Assembly (NCBI GenBank): GCA_001799735.1
Contig: MGUA01000034.1
Span: 1-64,000, forward strand
DNA from: Elusimicrobia bacterium GWB2_63_22
Lineage (GTDB): Bacteria; Elusimicrobiota; Elusimicrobia; Elusimicrobiales; UBA9959
Length of the DNA: 64,000 nt
Reading direction: 5' to 3'
Positions 1-7,917 of the stretch are shown piece after piece (within the stretch, counting starts at the first letter, position 1; each line of letters begins with the position of its first letter). Under the pieces are notes generated by a model. The model ran no database searches. It saw only the letters and a program-made list of their open reading frames with translations, and was not told the DNA's origin. A program made the translations under genes and the position numbers.

Positions 1-18
1 CTTTACAATATTTTTCAT
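1..18 (-). CDS. Start of the next efflux-operon gene, cut by the window edge
   Basis: An ATG at 16-18 (minus strand) overlaps the TGA stop at 15-17 of the ABC ATPase, the ATGA coupling used repeatedly in this operon. Only six codons are visible (MKNIVK). LolD/MacB-type ATPases are usually followed by an FtsX/MacB-type permease, so that is the likely product. This rests on family context, not on the six residues. Confidence 0.45.
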
Positions 19-722
19 TTTACCCCCCCGGCCGCCGCGTTCTCCCGCGTTTCGGTCACAAGGCCGTCCTCAATAGTGTAGATCAGTTCGGCCTCGCCCA
101 CGATTTTCTGGTCATGGGTGGCGAAGATAAAAGTCGTATCGAATTCTTTTTTCATCGCGTGCATAAGGCCGATCACCTTGTAGGCCGTGGCATGGTCCAG
201 GTTGGCGGTGGGCTCGTCGGCCAGCACCAGCCTGGGCCTGGGCGCCAGCGCGCGCGCCACGGCCACGCGCTGCTTCTGCCCGCCGGAGAGCTGGGCCGGG
301 TACTTATGCGCCTGGTCGGCCATGCCCACTTTTTCCAGCATCTCCGTCACGCGGCGGCGGCGCTCCTCCGCAGGCACGTTCTGCACCATGATGAGCGGGT
401 ACTCCACGTTCTCGTAGACGGTGAGCACCGGGATAAGGTTGAAATTCTGGAAGATGAAACCGATATTTTCGCCGCGGAATTTGGCGGAAGTTTTCCTGTC
501 CATGGCGCTCACCTCGGCGCCGGCCACGAACACCCGGCCGGAAGTAGGCCTGTCCAGGCAGCCTATCAGGTTAAGCAGCGTGGTCTTGCCGCTGCCGGAA
601 GGACCGACGAAGGAGATGAATCTCCCCGGTTCTATGGAAAGGTCTATCCCTTTCAGGGCCGGCGTGGAGACTTCGCCGGTGATATAATCCTTGCAGGCCT
701 TCTCAAGTTTTACCAATGACAT
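15..722 (-). CDS. ABC transporter ATP-binding protein, LolD/MacB type
   Basis: A 235-residue cytoplasmic ATPase of the class that powers FtsX/MacB-type permeases in lipoprotein release or efflux. Walker A (GPSGSGKTT), the signature LSGGQKQRVAVARA, Walker B LVLADEPT followed by the NLD D-loop, and an H-loop in FATHD are all present and intact. I chose the ATG at 722 because family members begin with this MSLVKLE-type strand and an AGGA ribosome-binding site sits just upstream; the frame stays open to 830 but that extension looks non-coding. It is the last complete gene of the TetR-led operon. It could belong to a second export module appended to the ABC-2 system. Confidence 0.9.
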   Translation of the reverse strand: MSLVKLEKACKDYITGEVSTPALKGIDLSIEPGRFISFVGPSGSGKTTLLNLIGCLDRPTSGRVFVAGAEVSAMDRKTSAKFRGENIGFIFQNFNLIPVLTVYENVEYPLIMVQNVPAEERRRRVTEMLEKVGMADQAHKYPAQLSGGQKQRVAVARALAPRPRLVLADEPTANLDHATAYKVIGLMHAMKKEFDTTFIFATHDQKIVGEAELIYTIEDGLVTETRENAAAGGVK

Positions 723-860
723 AGCAGTCCTTTTTCTTGCGCTCTTTCTTATTTGATGCGCCGGCGGGAAAATAGTTACACGGGCAGCGGATAACCACTC
801 CACCCTGCGCCGGAAATTCCAGGCCGGCACAGGGACACGGACAGCACGCCGCTGCCTCTC

Positions 861-1199
861 TTACGCCTTTATCATTATCAGCGCCATCTTGAACTTCTTG
901 ACGGCTTTCAGGGCGTGCGGCCGGTTGGCGGGCATGATGATGAACTCCCCGGCCTTCACCAACACCTTCTTGCGGTCGATGCTGATCTCCGCCTCGCCGT
1001 CGAGGATCTCCACCATCGCGTCAAAAGGCGCCGTATGCTCGGAGAGCCCCTGACCCTTGTCGAACGAGAAGATGGTGACGGTGCCCATCGGCTTCTGTAT
1101 GATGGTGCGGCTCACCACCGCGCCCGCGTCGTAACCCACCAGGTCTTTGGCCTTCAGAGCCTTACCCCTGAGATCTTCCTTGTTATCTTTTTTTATCAT
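861..1199 (-). CDS. Small cupin-domain protein
   Basis: A 112-residue single-domain cupin. The two half-motifs are visible: a GxxxxxHTxPFDxMVEILDGEAEI stretch around residues 51-74 and a second strand set ending in PANRPHAL around residues 93-100, which would supply metal-binding histidines. Such stand-alone cupins bind small ligands or metals; the substrate cannot be told from sequence. It starts 9 bp after the stop of the upstream permease with a GGAG site before the ATG, so it is co-transcribed with the efflux genes. A 138-bp gap separates it from the next ATPase, the only loose junction in the operon. Confidence 0.8.
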   Translation of the reverse strand: MIKKDNKEDLRGKALKAKDLVGYDAGAVVSRTIIQKPMGTVTIFSFDKGQGLSEHTAPFDAMVEILDGEAEISIDRKKVLVKAGEFIIMPANRPHALKAVKKFKMALIMIKA

Positions 1200-1207
1200 A
1201 AGTTCTC

Positions 1208-2308
1208 CTAGTTCAACGTCTGTTTGAATCTGTTGTAGGCGGCCGCGCCGGTAACTAAGGCCATCGCCGCGAGGGCCGACACGTTAAAAACAAAGACCGA
1301 CTGGTCCCCGCCCTTGAGCAGGATATTGCGCAGCAGCGTGGTGAAGTAGTAAAGCGGGTTGGCGTAGACCACGGGCTTGAGCAGGGCGGGCATGTTCTCT
1401 ACAGGGTACATTATTCCGCTCATCAGCACCGCGGGGAACAGGAAGATGAAGCCGCCCAGCATGGCCTGCTGCTGGTTTTTCGAGATGGTGGAGATCAGGG
1501 TGCCCACGCTCACCGTGGTGATGACGAAGGCCAGCGCGGCCGAGAATAGCCGCCAGAGCTCGCCCTTGACCGGCACGCCGAAGATCAGGAAGCCCGCCGC
1601 TATCACCAGGGCAGCGTTCGCCAGGCCCAGCACGATGTAGGGCAGGGTTTTACCCAGCAGGATCTCGTAGTTCTCCAACGGGGCCGAGACTATGGTCTCG
1701 AAGGTGCCCAGCTCCCGCTCGCGCGTCAGGGACATGCTGGTAAGGATGATGGTGACCAGGCAGACTATCATGCCCATCACGCCCGGCACCATGAAGACCG
1801 GCGATTCCATCTCCGGGTTATAGATTATCCGCACGTCGAAGCCGAACGGGGCCGCGGGGGCCGGCAGGCCCGCCTCCGCCGCCGCGTGCGCGGAGAAGAT
1901 GGCGCGAGCGTAGGCCTCCACGCTGCGCGCCCTGGTCACGCTGGTGCCGTCCACCAGCAGCTGCACGCCGCCGCGACTCCGCGCGGCTTCCCGCGCGAAC
2001 CCGCCCGCCGGGAACACCAGCGCCGCGTCGGCGGCGCCGGAGACCACCAGGTCCTCGGGGGCGCGCCCTTCCGCGGCCACCGGCACGAACCAGCCCGAGG
2101 CGGTAAACCGCTGCGCCAGGCGGCGCGCGGCCGCGTCCGAAGGGGCGTATACCGCGGCCAGCTTTATATTCTTGATCTCGCTCGAAAGCGCCAGGCCGAA
2201 AATGGTCATCTGTATCATCGGCATGACGAACAGGATCATCTTCATGCGGGGGTCCCGCAGGACCTGCGCGAATTCTTTCCTTATAAAAGCGAGCAGCGTG
2301 CGTTTCAT
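1208..2308 (-). CDS. ABC-2 type permease, YbhR/YbhS-like (second copy)
   Basis: A 366-residue inner-membrane permease. It has an N-terminal membrane segment after the RKE(F)AQVLRDPR motif typical of YhhJ/YbhR proteins, a large extracytoplasmic domain, then five or so hydrophobic helices from about residue 175 to the end. The RERELGTFE motif (coupling helix) precedes SAPLENYEILLGK. Start ATG at 2308 overlaps the upstream permease stop by 4 bp, showing translational coupling. The reading frame is open to 2821 but the extra stretch is shadow sequence inside the neighbour. With the paired permease it should form the heterodimeric channel served by the two ATPases upstream. Confidence 0.92.
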   Translation of the reverse strand: MKRTLLAFIRKEFAQVLRDPRMKMILFVMPMIQMTIFGLALSSEIKNIKLAAVYAPSDAAARRLAQRFTASGWFVPVAAEGRAPEDLVVSGAADAALVFPAGGFAREAARSRGGVQLLVDGTSVTRARSVEAYARAIFSAHAAAEAGLPAPAAPFGFDVRIIYNPEMESPVFMVPGVMGMIVCLVTIILTSMSLTRERELGTFETIVSAPLENYEILLGKTLPYIVLGLANAALVIAAGFLIFGVPVKGELWRLFSAALAFVITTVSVGTLISTISKNQQQAMLGGFIFLFPAVLMSGIMYPVENMPALLKPVVYANPLYYFTTLLRNILLKGGDQSVFVFNVSALAAMALVTGAAAYNRFKQTLN

Positions 2309-3423
2309 GGTTCCAGGTCCGTTTTGAATTTTTTGAAGGCCGCGGCCAGCAGCAGCGCGCAGAGCCCCGCCAGCGCCGCTAGCGGCAGGGCCAGGTCGGC
2401 CGCGCCCGCCCCGCGGATGGTCACGCCGCGGGCGACCTCCATGAACCACCGGGGAGACAGGACCATGGTGAAATACCGGAAGAAGGCGGGCATGCTCTCC
2501 ACCGGGAAGATGAAGCCCGACAGCAGCAGCGAGGGCAGCAGCCCGCTTATCATGGAAAGCTGCATGGCCAGCTGCTGCTGGCGCGTCACCACCGAGATCA
2601 CTATGCCCTGGGACAGGGAGGCCAGCGCGAAAAGCACCGTGCCGGAGAGGAAGAGCAGGTGGCTGCCGCGGAAAGGCACCCCGAAGCCGAAGCGCGCCAC
2701 CAGGTTGACGAAGAAGACCCCGGCCAGGATGAGCCCGACGTAAGGGGCGATCTTGCCGGCTATGATCTCGGCGGGCCGCAGCGGGGTGGAGAGCAGCAGC
2801 TCCATGGAACCGTTCTCCCATTCCCGCGCCACCGTGAGCGCCGTCATGAGTATCGACAGCAGGCCGATGATGATGACCGCCAGGCCGGGGATGACGAACC
2901 AGCGGCTGTTGAGCTCCGGGTTGTACATGAAGCGAGTCTTCAGCGGCACCGGGTCGGCGGGAACCGCGGCGCCGAACTTGCGCAGCGCCGCCCCGGTGAG
3001 CCCGGGCAGGTAGCCCAGCACGGCCTGCGCCTTGGAATTGTCGGTGCCGTCCACGATAAACTGCACCCGCGGCCCTCCGCCGCCTCCCAGCTCGCGGCCG
3101 AAGCCCGGCTCTACCAGCAGCGCCGCCGAGTAGCGCCCGGAGTCCAGCCCGCGCGCGGCGGCGGCCGGGCTGTCCACCGCACCGGGCAGAAAATAGCCCG
3201 AGCTCTCAAATACCGACACCAGTTGCCGGGAATGGCGCGTATTGTCCCTGTCGTAAACGCCCAGGGCCAGGTTCTTTACGTCGAAATCGATAGCGAAGCC
3301 GAAGAAGACCACCAGCACCACGGGCAGGCCCAGCACCAGCGCCAGCGTGAACGGGTCGCGCATTATATGCATGACCTCCTTGCGGGCCACGGCCGCGGCT
3401 CGGTGCAGGTCGAAGCCGGTCAT
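2305..3423 (-). CDS. ABC-2 type permease, YbhS/YbhR-like (first copy)
   Basis: A 372-residue inner-membrane permease paralogous to the next gene: both have an ARKEVMHIMRDP-type N-terminus, an extracytoplasmic domain of about 140 residues and a C-terminal helical bundle with the REWENGSMELLLSTPLRP coupling region. In the E. coli YbhFSR exporter two such subunits pair. ATG at 3420-3423 overlaps the stop of the upstream ATPase by 4 bp. The substrate is unknown; related systems export drugs, cations or dyes together with a TolC-type outer-membrane channel, which is encoded in this operon. Confidence 0.92.
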   Translation of the reverse strand: MTGFDLHRAAAVARKEVMHIMRDPFTLALVLGLPVVLVVFFGFAIDFDVKNLALGVYDRDNTRHSRQLVSVFESSGYFLPGAVDSPAAAARGLDSGRYSAALLVEPGFGRELGGGGGPRVQFIVDGTDNSKAQAVLGYLPGLTGAALRKFGAAVPADPVPLKTRFMYNPELNSRWFVIPGLAVIIIGLLSILMTALTVAREWENGSMELLLSTPLRPAEIIAGKIAPYVGLILAGVFFVNLVARFGFGVPFRGSHLLFLSGTVLFALASLSQGIVISVVTRQQQLAMQLSMISGLLPSLLLSGFIFPVESMPAFFRYFTMVLSPRWFMEVARGVTIRGAGAADLALPLAALAGLCALLLAAAFKKFKTDLEP

Positions 3424-4346
3424 CTTTCTATCCCCTCTACCAGGCGTATGAACACGTCTTCCAGCGAAGGTTTTATCAGGGCCCGCGCGGCGGTGGCCGG
3501 CAGGGAGGAAAGAGCGGCGTCCATAGCCGCCTTGTCCCTGAAGGCGGCGTGCCAGCGCATGCCTTGCGGCGACAGCTCCAGGAGGCCCTGGGTTTTCTCA
3601 AGGCCCTCGAGAAAGCCCTCGGGAGCGGGGCCGTTAAAATCCAGTTCGGCCATGGGGCCGGGGAAAGCCGAAGCCTTCAGCTCGTCGGGGGAGCCCAGGG
3701 CTATCAGCCGGCCGGTACGCATCAGCGCTATGCGGCCGCACTGCTCGGCCTCGTCCATGTAATGCGTGGTGACGATGACCGTCTTGCCGAGCGCGGTGAC
3801 CTTGCGTATCAGCGCCCAGAAGCGCGCGCGCGAGGCCGGCGAGACGCCCGCCGTGGGCTCGTCCAGGAAAACGATCTCGGGGTCGTGCAGCATGGCCGCG
3901 GCCAGCGACAGCTCCTGCTTGACGCCGCCGGGCAGCGAGGAGACCATGGTGGAGAGGGGGCTGTCGAAAGCGATCAGTTCGAAGAGTTCCGCTCTGCGCC
4001 GCAGGGCGTAAGCCGGCTCCAGTTTGCGCAGGCCGGCCGCGAAATCCAGGTTCTCCCCCACCGTCAGGTCGTTGTAGAGCGTAAACTTCTGCGACATGTA
4101 ACCGACTTTTCCTTTTATGCCCTTGCCGCCGTCGGAGAAATCCAGGCCGCCCACCGACGCCGAGCCGGAAGAGGGGATCAACAGGCCGCAAAGCATCCTG
4201 ATGGTAGTGGTCTTGCCGGCGCCGTTGGCCCCGAGGAAACCGAAGATCTCCCCCTTCTCGACGCGGAAGGAAACGTCGTCTACGGCGGTGAAATCTCCGA
4301 ACTTTATGGAGAGGCCTTTAACCTCCAGTGCGGGGCCGGGAGTCAT
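3420..4346 (-). CDS. ABC transporter ATP-binding protein, DrrA/YbhF-like
   Basis: A 308-residue ATPase: Walker A GANGAGKTT, Walker B VFLDEPTAGVSP and a switch histidine in VTTHYMDEA. The signature loop reads SLPGGVKQE, a slightly unusual LSGG variant. A C-terminal extension of about 80 residues (after residue 225) is typical of DrrA-like ATPases that drive ABC-2 permeases. In E. coli YbhF two ATPase halves are fused; here they are two genes, this one and the one before it. It overlaps both neighbours by 4 bp (ATGA). Confidence 0.93.
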   Translation of the reverse strand: MTPGPALEVKGLSIKFGDFTAVDDVSFRVEKGEIFGFLGANGAGKTTTIRMLCGLLIPSSGSASVGGLDFSDGGKGIKGKVGYMSQKFTLYNDLTVGENLDFAAGLRKLEPAYALRRRAELFELIAFDSPLSTMVSSLPGGVKQELSLAAAMLHDPEIVFLDEPTAGVSPASRARFWALIRKVTALGKTVIVTTHYMDEAEQCGRIALMRTGRLIALGSPDELKASAFPGPMAELDFNGPAPEGFLEGLEKTQGLLELSPQGMRWHAAFRDKAAMDAALSSLPATAARALIKPSLEDVFIRLVEGIER

Positions 4347-5062
4347 TTAGCGCCCCCCCTTATAAATATTTCTTCAAAGCTCGCGGCCCCGGCGGCCTTC
4401 AGCACCGCACGCGGCTCGCCGGAGGCCAGCAGCCGCCCGGCGTCCAGCAGGTGCACCCGGGCGCAGCGCTCGGCCTCGTCCATATAGGCGGTGGAGACGA
4501 TGATCAGCATGCCGGAGGCGCTCTGAGCGTAAAGCAGTTCCCAGAACTCGCGGCGGCTGATAGGGTCCACGCCGTTGGTGGGCTCGTCGAGCAGCAGGGC
4601 CGACGGCGACTGCAGCAGCGCGCACATGAGCCCGAGCTTCTTGTACATGCCGCCGGACAGCTGCCCGGCGCGGCGGGCGCTGAACTTCCCGAGGCGCGTT
4701 ATCTCCAGCAGTTCCGAGGAGCGCTGCTTAAAAGTGGCGGCGTCGAGCCGGTAGAGGTCCCGGAAAAACTCCAGGTGCTCGGCTATCGACAGGTCGGGGT
4801 AGAGGCTGGCCTGCTGCGGCATATAGGCCAGCCCCGGCCTGAATTCGGCAAAGGAGGAAGGCCGCCCGTCCTTAATGTAGGTCAGGCTCCCGGCCGACGG
4901 GCGCAGCAGGCCGGCCAGCAGGCGCAGGGCGGTGGTCTTGCCGGCCCCGTCAGAACCTATCAGCCCGTGTATCAGGCCGGCGGAAAAATCCAAAGAGACG
5001 CCCCGCAGCGCCGCTGTGGCGCCGAAATGCTTCTCCAGGTTTTCCGTCCGGATGGCGTACAT
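4343..5062 (-). CDS. ABC transporter ATP-binding protein, YbhF N-half-like
   Basis: A 239-residue ATPase with Walker A GSDGAGKTT, signature QLSGGMYKK, Walker B LLLDEPTNGVDP and the MDEAERC stretch seen in ABC-2 ATPases. The GSDGAGKTT Walker A and the start MYAIRTENLEKHFG match the N-terminal half of YbhF. It begins 1 bp after the stop of the HlyD-type adaptor gene. With the next gene it probably makes a heterodimeric motor for the two permeases. Confidence 0.92.
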   Translation of the reverse strand: MYAIRTENLEKHFGATAALRGVSLDFSAGLIHGLIGSDGAGKTTALRLLAGLLRPSAGSLTYIKDGRPSSFAEFRPGLAYMPQQASLYPDLSIAEHLEFFRDLYRLDAATFKQRSSELLEITRLGKFSARRAGQLSGGMYKKLGLMCALLQSPSALLLDEPTNGVDPISRREFWELLYAQSASGMLIIVSTAYMDEAERCARVHLLDAGRLLASGEPRAVLKAAGAASFEEIFIRGGAK

Positions 5063-5063
5063 A

Positions 5064-5789
5064 TTATTCCGGCAGCTTTACCTCTATGGTCATGCCGGGC
5101 TTAAGCGTCTCGTCCGGGTTGGGGAAGGACACTTTTACGGCGAAGACCAGGCGCGTGCGTTCCTTGCGGGTCTGCACGTTCTTGGGCGTGAACTCGGCCT
5201 CCGACTGTATGACGGAGACTCGCCCGGGGAACTCGCGGTCCGCGGCCTCGGGCAGGTAGCCCTTCAGTTCCATCCCGGGCTTCAGAGCGGCCAGCGCGTC
5301 GTGCGGCACGTAGATATAGGCCCACACCTCGGAGAAGTCGGCTACCGTGGCCAGCTTCGTGCCCGGCGCCACCAGCTCCCCTTTCTCCTTGTAGGCGTAG
5401 AGCAGGCGGCCGGCCACAGGCGACTTGACCGAGCACCAGTCTACTTTAAGCGCCGAATCGTCGCGCCTGTATTTCAGGCGGTCGTAATTTTCTTTGGAGA
5501 CCGAGCCCCCGGCGTAAAGTTCTTCTGCTCGTTTGAAGTCGTCGGCGGCTATCCCCGCGGCCAACTTAAGGTCGGCGCAGTCCAGGGCCGCTATGACCTG
5601 GCCCTTCTTCACGGGTTCCCCCTCGCGGGCGCCGTAGGAGTCTATAACGCCCGGGCTGCGCGCCGAAAGGTCTACCTCGGTGGCCTCTATGGTGCCGGCA
5701 TAGCGGAACTCTCCGCCGCTCCTCAACTTCAGAAATATGCCCGCCGCCACCGCGGCGATCAGTACGACAGGGATTATTTTCTTTTTCAT
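5064..5789 (-). CDS. HlyD/YbhG-family membrane fusion (periplasmic adaptor) protein
   Basis: A 241-residue adaptor: N-terminal membrane anchor (residues 4-20), a lipoyl-like half with the GTIEATEVDLSARSPG segment (about 31-46), an alpha-hairpin, the second lipoyl half (SPVAGRLLYAYKEKGE, about 124-139) and a beta-barrel ending in LKPGMTIEVKLPE. At about 30-40 residues the hairpin is much shorter than in YbhG (about 330 aa in total), so contact with the outer-membrane channel may be short or rely on a long channel partner. It lies between the tolC-like gene and the ATPase, consistent with a tripartite pump. Confidence 0.9.
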   Translation of the reverse strand: MKKKIIPVVLIAAVAAGIFLKLRSGGEFRYAGTIEATEVDLSARSPGVIDSYGAREGEPVKKGQVIAALDCADLKLAAGIAADDFKRAEELYAGGSVSKENYDRLKYRRDDSALKVDWCSVKSPVAGRLLYAYKEKGELVAPGTKLATVADFSEVWAYIYVPHDALAALKPGMELKGYLPEAADREFPGRVSVIQSEAEFTPKNVQTRKERTRLVFAVKVSFPNPDETLKPGMTIEVKLPE

Positions 5790-5790
5790 A

Positions 5791-7122
5791 TTAGTTCTCC
5801 GTCAGGCTGTCCAGTACGGCCAGCTTTAAAAGCAGCTCCGCGTTGGCCGAGGCCAGCGTGGTCCGGGCCTGCAGGGCCTTAAGATTTGCGCTCTCCACTT
5901 CCAGCCAGGTGCCGCCTCCGGACTTATAGGCGTCGTAGGCCAGCCGCGCCGCCTCGGCCGCGTCGTCCACCGCCTCTATGTTGAGGCTCTGCTCCTCCAT
6001 CAGGGCGCTATAGTCGCCCAGGGCCGCGGCGTAGTCCCTGGCGGCGGACCGCGCGGCGTCGTCGCGCCTGGCCGAGGTTGCCTTGGAATAAAGGTCGTTC
6101 TCCCGCTCCCGTTGGGCCAGCCGCCCGCTCTCGAACAGCGGCAGGTTCAGCGACAGCGAGGCGGAATTCTGCAGGAAGGAGTAGATGTTGGGGCCGTTGG
6201 GATAATCCAGGGAACTCCTGGCGCCGAGCACCAGGCGCGGCAGTTTTTCCCGCCGCTGGGCCAGGGCGGAGGCGCGGTAGGCGGCGGCCGTCTGGTTGAG
6301 CGCCTCCACCGCCGGGAGACTATCAGGCAGGGCGCGCGCGGCGGCGGGCAGCAGGGCGGGCAGGATGTCCTCGTAGGCCTCGGCCCTTACCAGCAGGCCG
6401 GCCGCCCCGTCAAAGACGCTCCCGGCCATGCGGGCGTCCAGCGGCAGGCCGGAGTCCGGAGGCAGGCTGCGCCCGGTATCGAAAGCGAAATCACGCAGGG
6501 CCCCGGCCAGGTCGGCGCGGGCCCTCAGCAGGTCCCGCCGCCGGGCGGTGGTCTCCTGGCGCGCCCTTATGCCGTCCAGGCGGCTGCGCGAGCCGGCCTT
6601 AACGCCCAGCTCCACGTCCCTGTACTGGGACAGGGACAACTGCAGGGTATTGCCGATGAGGAACACCCGCTCCAGCGCCAGCTGCAGGCGGAAATAGGCC
6701 GCCCTGGCCTTCAGCACCGTCTGGCGGCGCGCATTGTCGGCCTCGGCCGAACGGGCCGCGGCGGACCGGCGCGCGGCCTCGCGGCCGTAGCGCAGGCTGC
6801 CGGTGTCCAGGGTCCAGTAGGCAGAAGGCCCTATGGAATAAGTCCAGTTATCCCCCATAGGCTTGGGGCCGCCCATGGCGGGCGGCAGGGAGATCTGCGG
6901 CACTACCTGGGCGTAGCGGAGGCTGCCCTCCAGGCTCAGGCGCGGGCGCAGCAGCGAGGACGCGGCGGCGGCGCCGGCGGCCGAGGCTTCGGCAGAGAGT
7001 CTGGCGCTAAGGTATTGGCCGGAAGAGGCGAGGGCGTCCTTCTCGGCCGCGCTCAGGGTAAGCGTCAGCTCTTCGGCCCGGGCTGCGCCGACGAACATAA
7101 GGAGTACTAATATATATCTCAT
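5791..7122 (-). CDS. TolC-family outer-membrane efflux protein
   Basis: A 443-residue outer-membrane channel. A signal peptide is clear (MRYILVLLMFVGAARA, cleavage near residue 16), followed by two TolC repeats rich in long amphipathic helices; the structural repeat is seen as ARAAYFRLQLALERV near the middle and ARDYAAALGDYSAL near the end. The ATG at 7122 overlaps the TetR stop by 4 bp; the open frame up to 7338 lies inside tetR and is rejected. It should form the outer-membrane exit duct for the ABC-2 exporter encoded downstream. Confidence 0.92.
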   Translation of the reverse strand: MRYILVLLMFVGAARAEELTLTLSAAEKDALASSGQYLSARLSAEASAAGAAAASSLLRPRLSLEGSLRYAQVVPQISLPPAMGGPKPMGDNWTYSIGPSAYWTLDTGSLRYGREAARRSAAARSAEADNARRQTVLKARAAYFRLQLALERVFLIGNTLQLSLSQYRDVELGVKAGSRSRLDGIRARQETTARRRDLLRARADLAGALRDFAFDTGRSLPPDSGLPLDARMAGSVFDGAAGLLVRAEAYEDILPALLPAAARALPDSLPAVEALNQTAAAYRASALAQRREKLPRLVLGARSSLDYPNGPNIYSFLQNSASLSLNLPLFESGRLAQRERENDLYSKATSARRDDAARSAARDYAAALGDYSALMEEQSLNIEAVDDAAEAARLAYDAYKSGGGTWLEVESANLKALQARTTLASANAELLLKLAVLDSLTEN

Positions 7123-7748
7123 AACCCTATCCCCCTCAGGGCTATCTCCGCCCTTTCGGCTATGCCGTCCTCGGAGAAGATCTCTCCCTTTATCTTTTCC
7201 AGCGGCAGGCCGCCCAGCGCCTTCACTCCGTTGCGCTCCATGATGCCGCCGATCAGCACCGGGAAGATCATCACCGGGATCAGCGCGGCGATCAGGAAAG
7301 GCAGGGAACGCTCTTTCACGGCCGACGCGGGCCGGCATTCTTCCGCCAGGACGGAAATATGGCGCACATGCTCGGTCAGGTTGACGCTGGCAAAAGTAAA
7401 AGCTTCCTTCTTGCCGTGGGCCATATCGGCGAACATCATGGGCGCGGTCTTGCGCATGCCGAGCGCAAACCTGCCCACTTCCACCAGCGCGTTCTTCAGC
7501 CTTTCCCGCGGCGTGCCGCCCGCGGATACCCCCGCCTTGAAATTTAGCATAAATTCGGCGTACATTTCCTTTAGCACAGCGTGCAGGAAATCCTCTTTAG
7601 AGCCAAAGTAGTAGTGGAACATGCCCGTGTTCACCCCCGCCCTGCGGCAGACTTCCCGCACGGCCAGGCCGGTTATGCCCTTCTCCCGCAGCAGTTCCCT
7701 GCCCGCGGCTTTTAGCTTGATGTCGGTTCCTGAAGCTGGTCTAGCCAT
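7119..7748 (-). CDS. TetR/CecR-family transcriptional regulator
   Basis: A 209-residue repressor with an N-terminal helix-turn-helix (about residues 28-50, with REVCRRAGVNTGMFHYYFGSKEDF, the TetR recognition region) and an all-helical ligand domain. It heads the efflux operon as CecR (YbiH) does for E. coli ybhGFSR. Two identical-arm palindromes lie in its own promoter, so autoregulation with release by the pump substrate is the likely logic. A purine-rich GAGGG sits before the ATG at 7748. Confidence 0.93.
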   Translation of the reverse strand: MARPASGTDIKLKAAGRELLREKGITGLAVREVCRRAGVNTGMFHYYFGSKEDFLHAVLKEMYAEFMLNFKAGVSAGGTPRERLKNALVEVGRFALGMRKTAPMMFADMAHGKKEAFTFASVNLTEHVRHISVLAEECRPASAVKERSLPFLIAALIPVMIFPVLIGGIMERNGVKALGGLPLEKIKGEIFSEDGIAERAEIALRGIGL

Positions 7749-7765
7749 ATGCCCTCGCTTTATTC

Positions 7766-7797
7766 TTATACTTCCGTATAATTATACATCCGTATAA
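7766..7797. promoter_or_regulatory. Twin TetR operators: two abutting 16-bp palindromes
   Basis: TTATAC-4-GTATAA occurs twice without a gap, at 7766-7781 (spacer ttcc) and 7782-7797 (spacer atcc). The upstream palindrome fills the spacer of the promoter and overlaps its -10 box; the downstream one covers the likely start of transcription. Size, symmetry and position fit TetR operators bound by two dimers. The regulator is inferred from position. Confidence 0.8.
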
Positions 7798-7809
7798 CAA
7801 CCTTGTCAA
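7781..7809 (-). promoter_or_regulatory. Sigma-70 promoter of the tetR-efflux operon
   Basis: On the minus strand a perfect -35 (TTGACA, 7804-7809) and perfect -10 (TATAAT, 7781-7786) are separated by exactly 17 bp. Transcription should begin near 7774, inside the operator pair. A promoter this strong makes sense if it is normally held off by the repressor. Confidence 0.85.
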
Positions 7810-7813
7810 GGCA

Positions 7814-7865
7814 ATTCGGGGGACACAATACTTAATTCATGAATTAAGTATTGTGTCCCCCGAAT
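7814..7865. repeat. 52-bp perfect palindrome (REP-like)
   Basis: The 26-bp arms are exact reverse complements with no loop; the core of each arm is GGGGGACACAATACTTAATT. A related hairpin with the same GGGGACACAA(T/C)ACTTAA arm lies at 47680-47731. Arms of this type resemble dispersed palindromic elements mobilised by IS200-like (RAYT) transposases; I recall such motifs from other genomes but cannot confirm it here. Confidence 0.75.
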
Positions 7866-7894
7866 AAAAAACGCCCCGGTTGCCCGGGGCGTTT
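7866..7894 (-). terminator. Rho-independent terminator of the RRM gene
   Basis: On the minus strand a 9-bp stem (ACGCCCCGG, 7871-7879, pairing with 7884-7892) with a 4-nt loop is followed by six T residues, 25-50 bp after the RRM stop codon. Confidence 0.85.
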
Positions 7895-7917
7895 AAGACC
7901 GTTAAAAGGATCTTAGT

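Noticed and set aside
2309-2821. Open frame extending the second ABC-2 permease upstream by 171 codons
   Set aside because: It lies inside the preceding permease in another frame, is rich in Arg/Pro/Gly typical of shadow frames, and the family start (MKRTLLAFIRKEF) with ATGA overlap is at 2308.
7123-7338. Open frame extending the TolC gene into tetR
   Set aside because: The signal peptide begins at 7122 and the extension is GC-shadow sequence of tetR.
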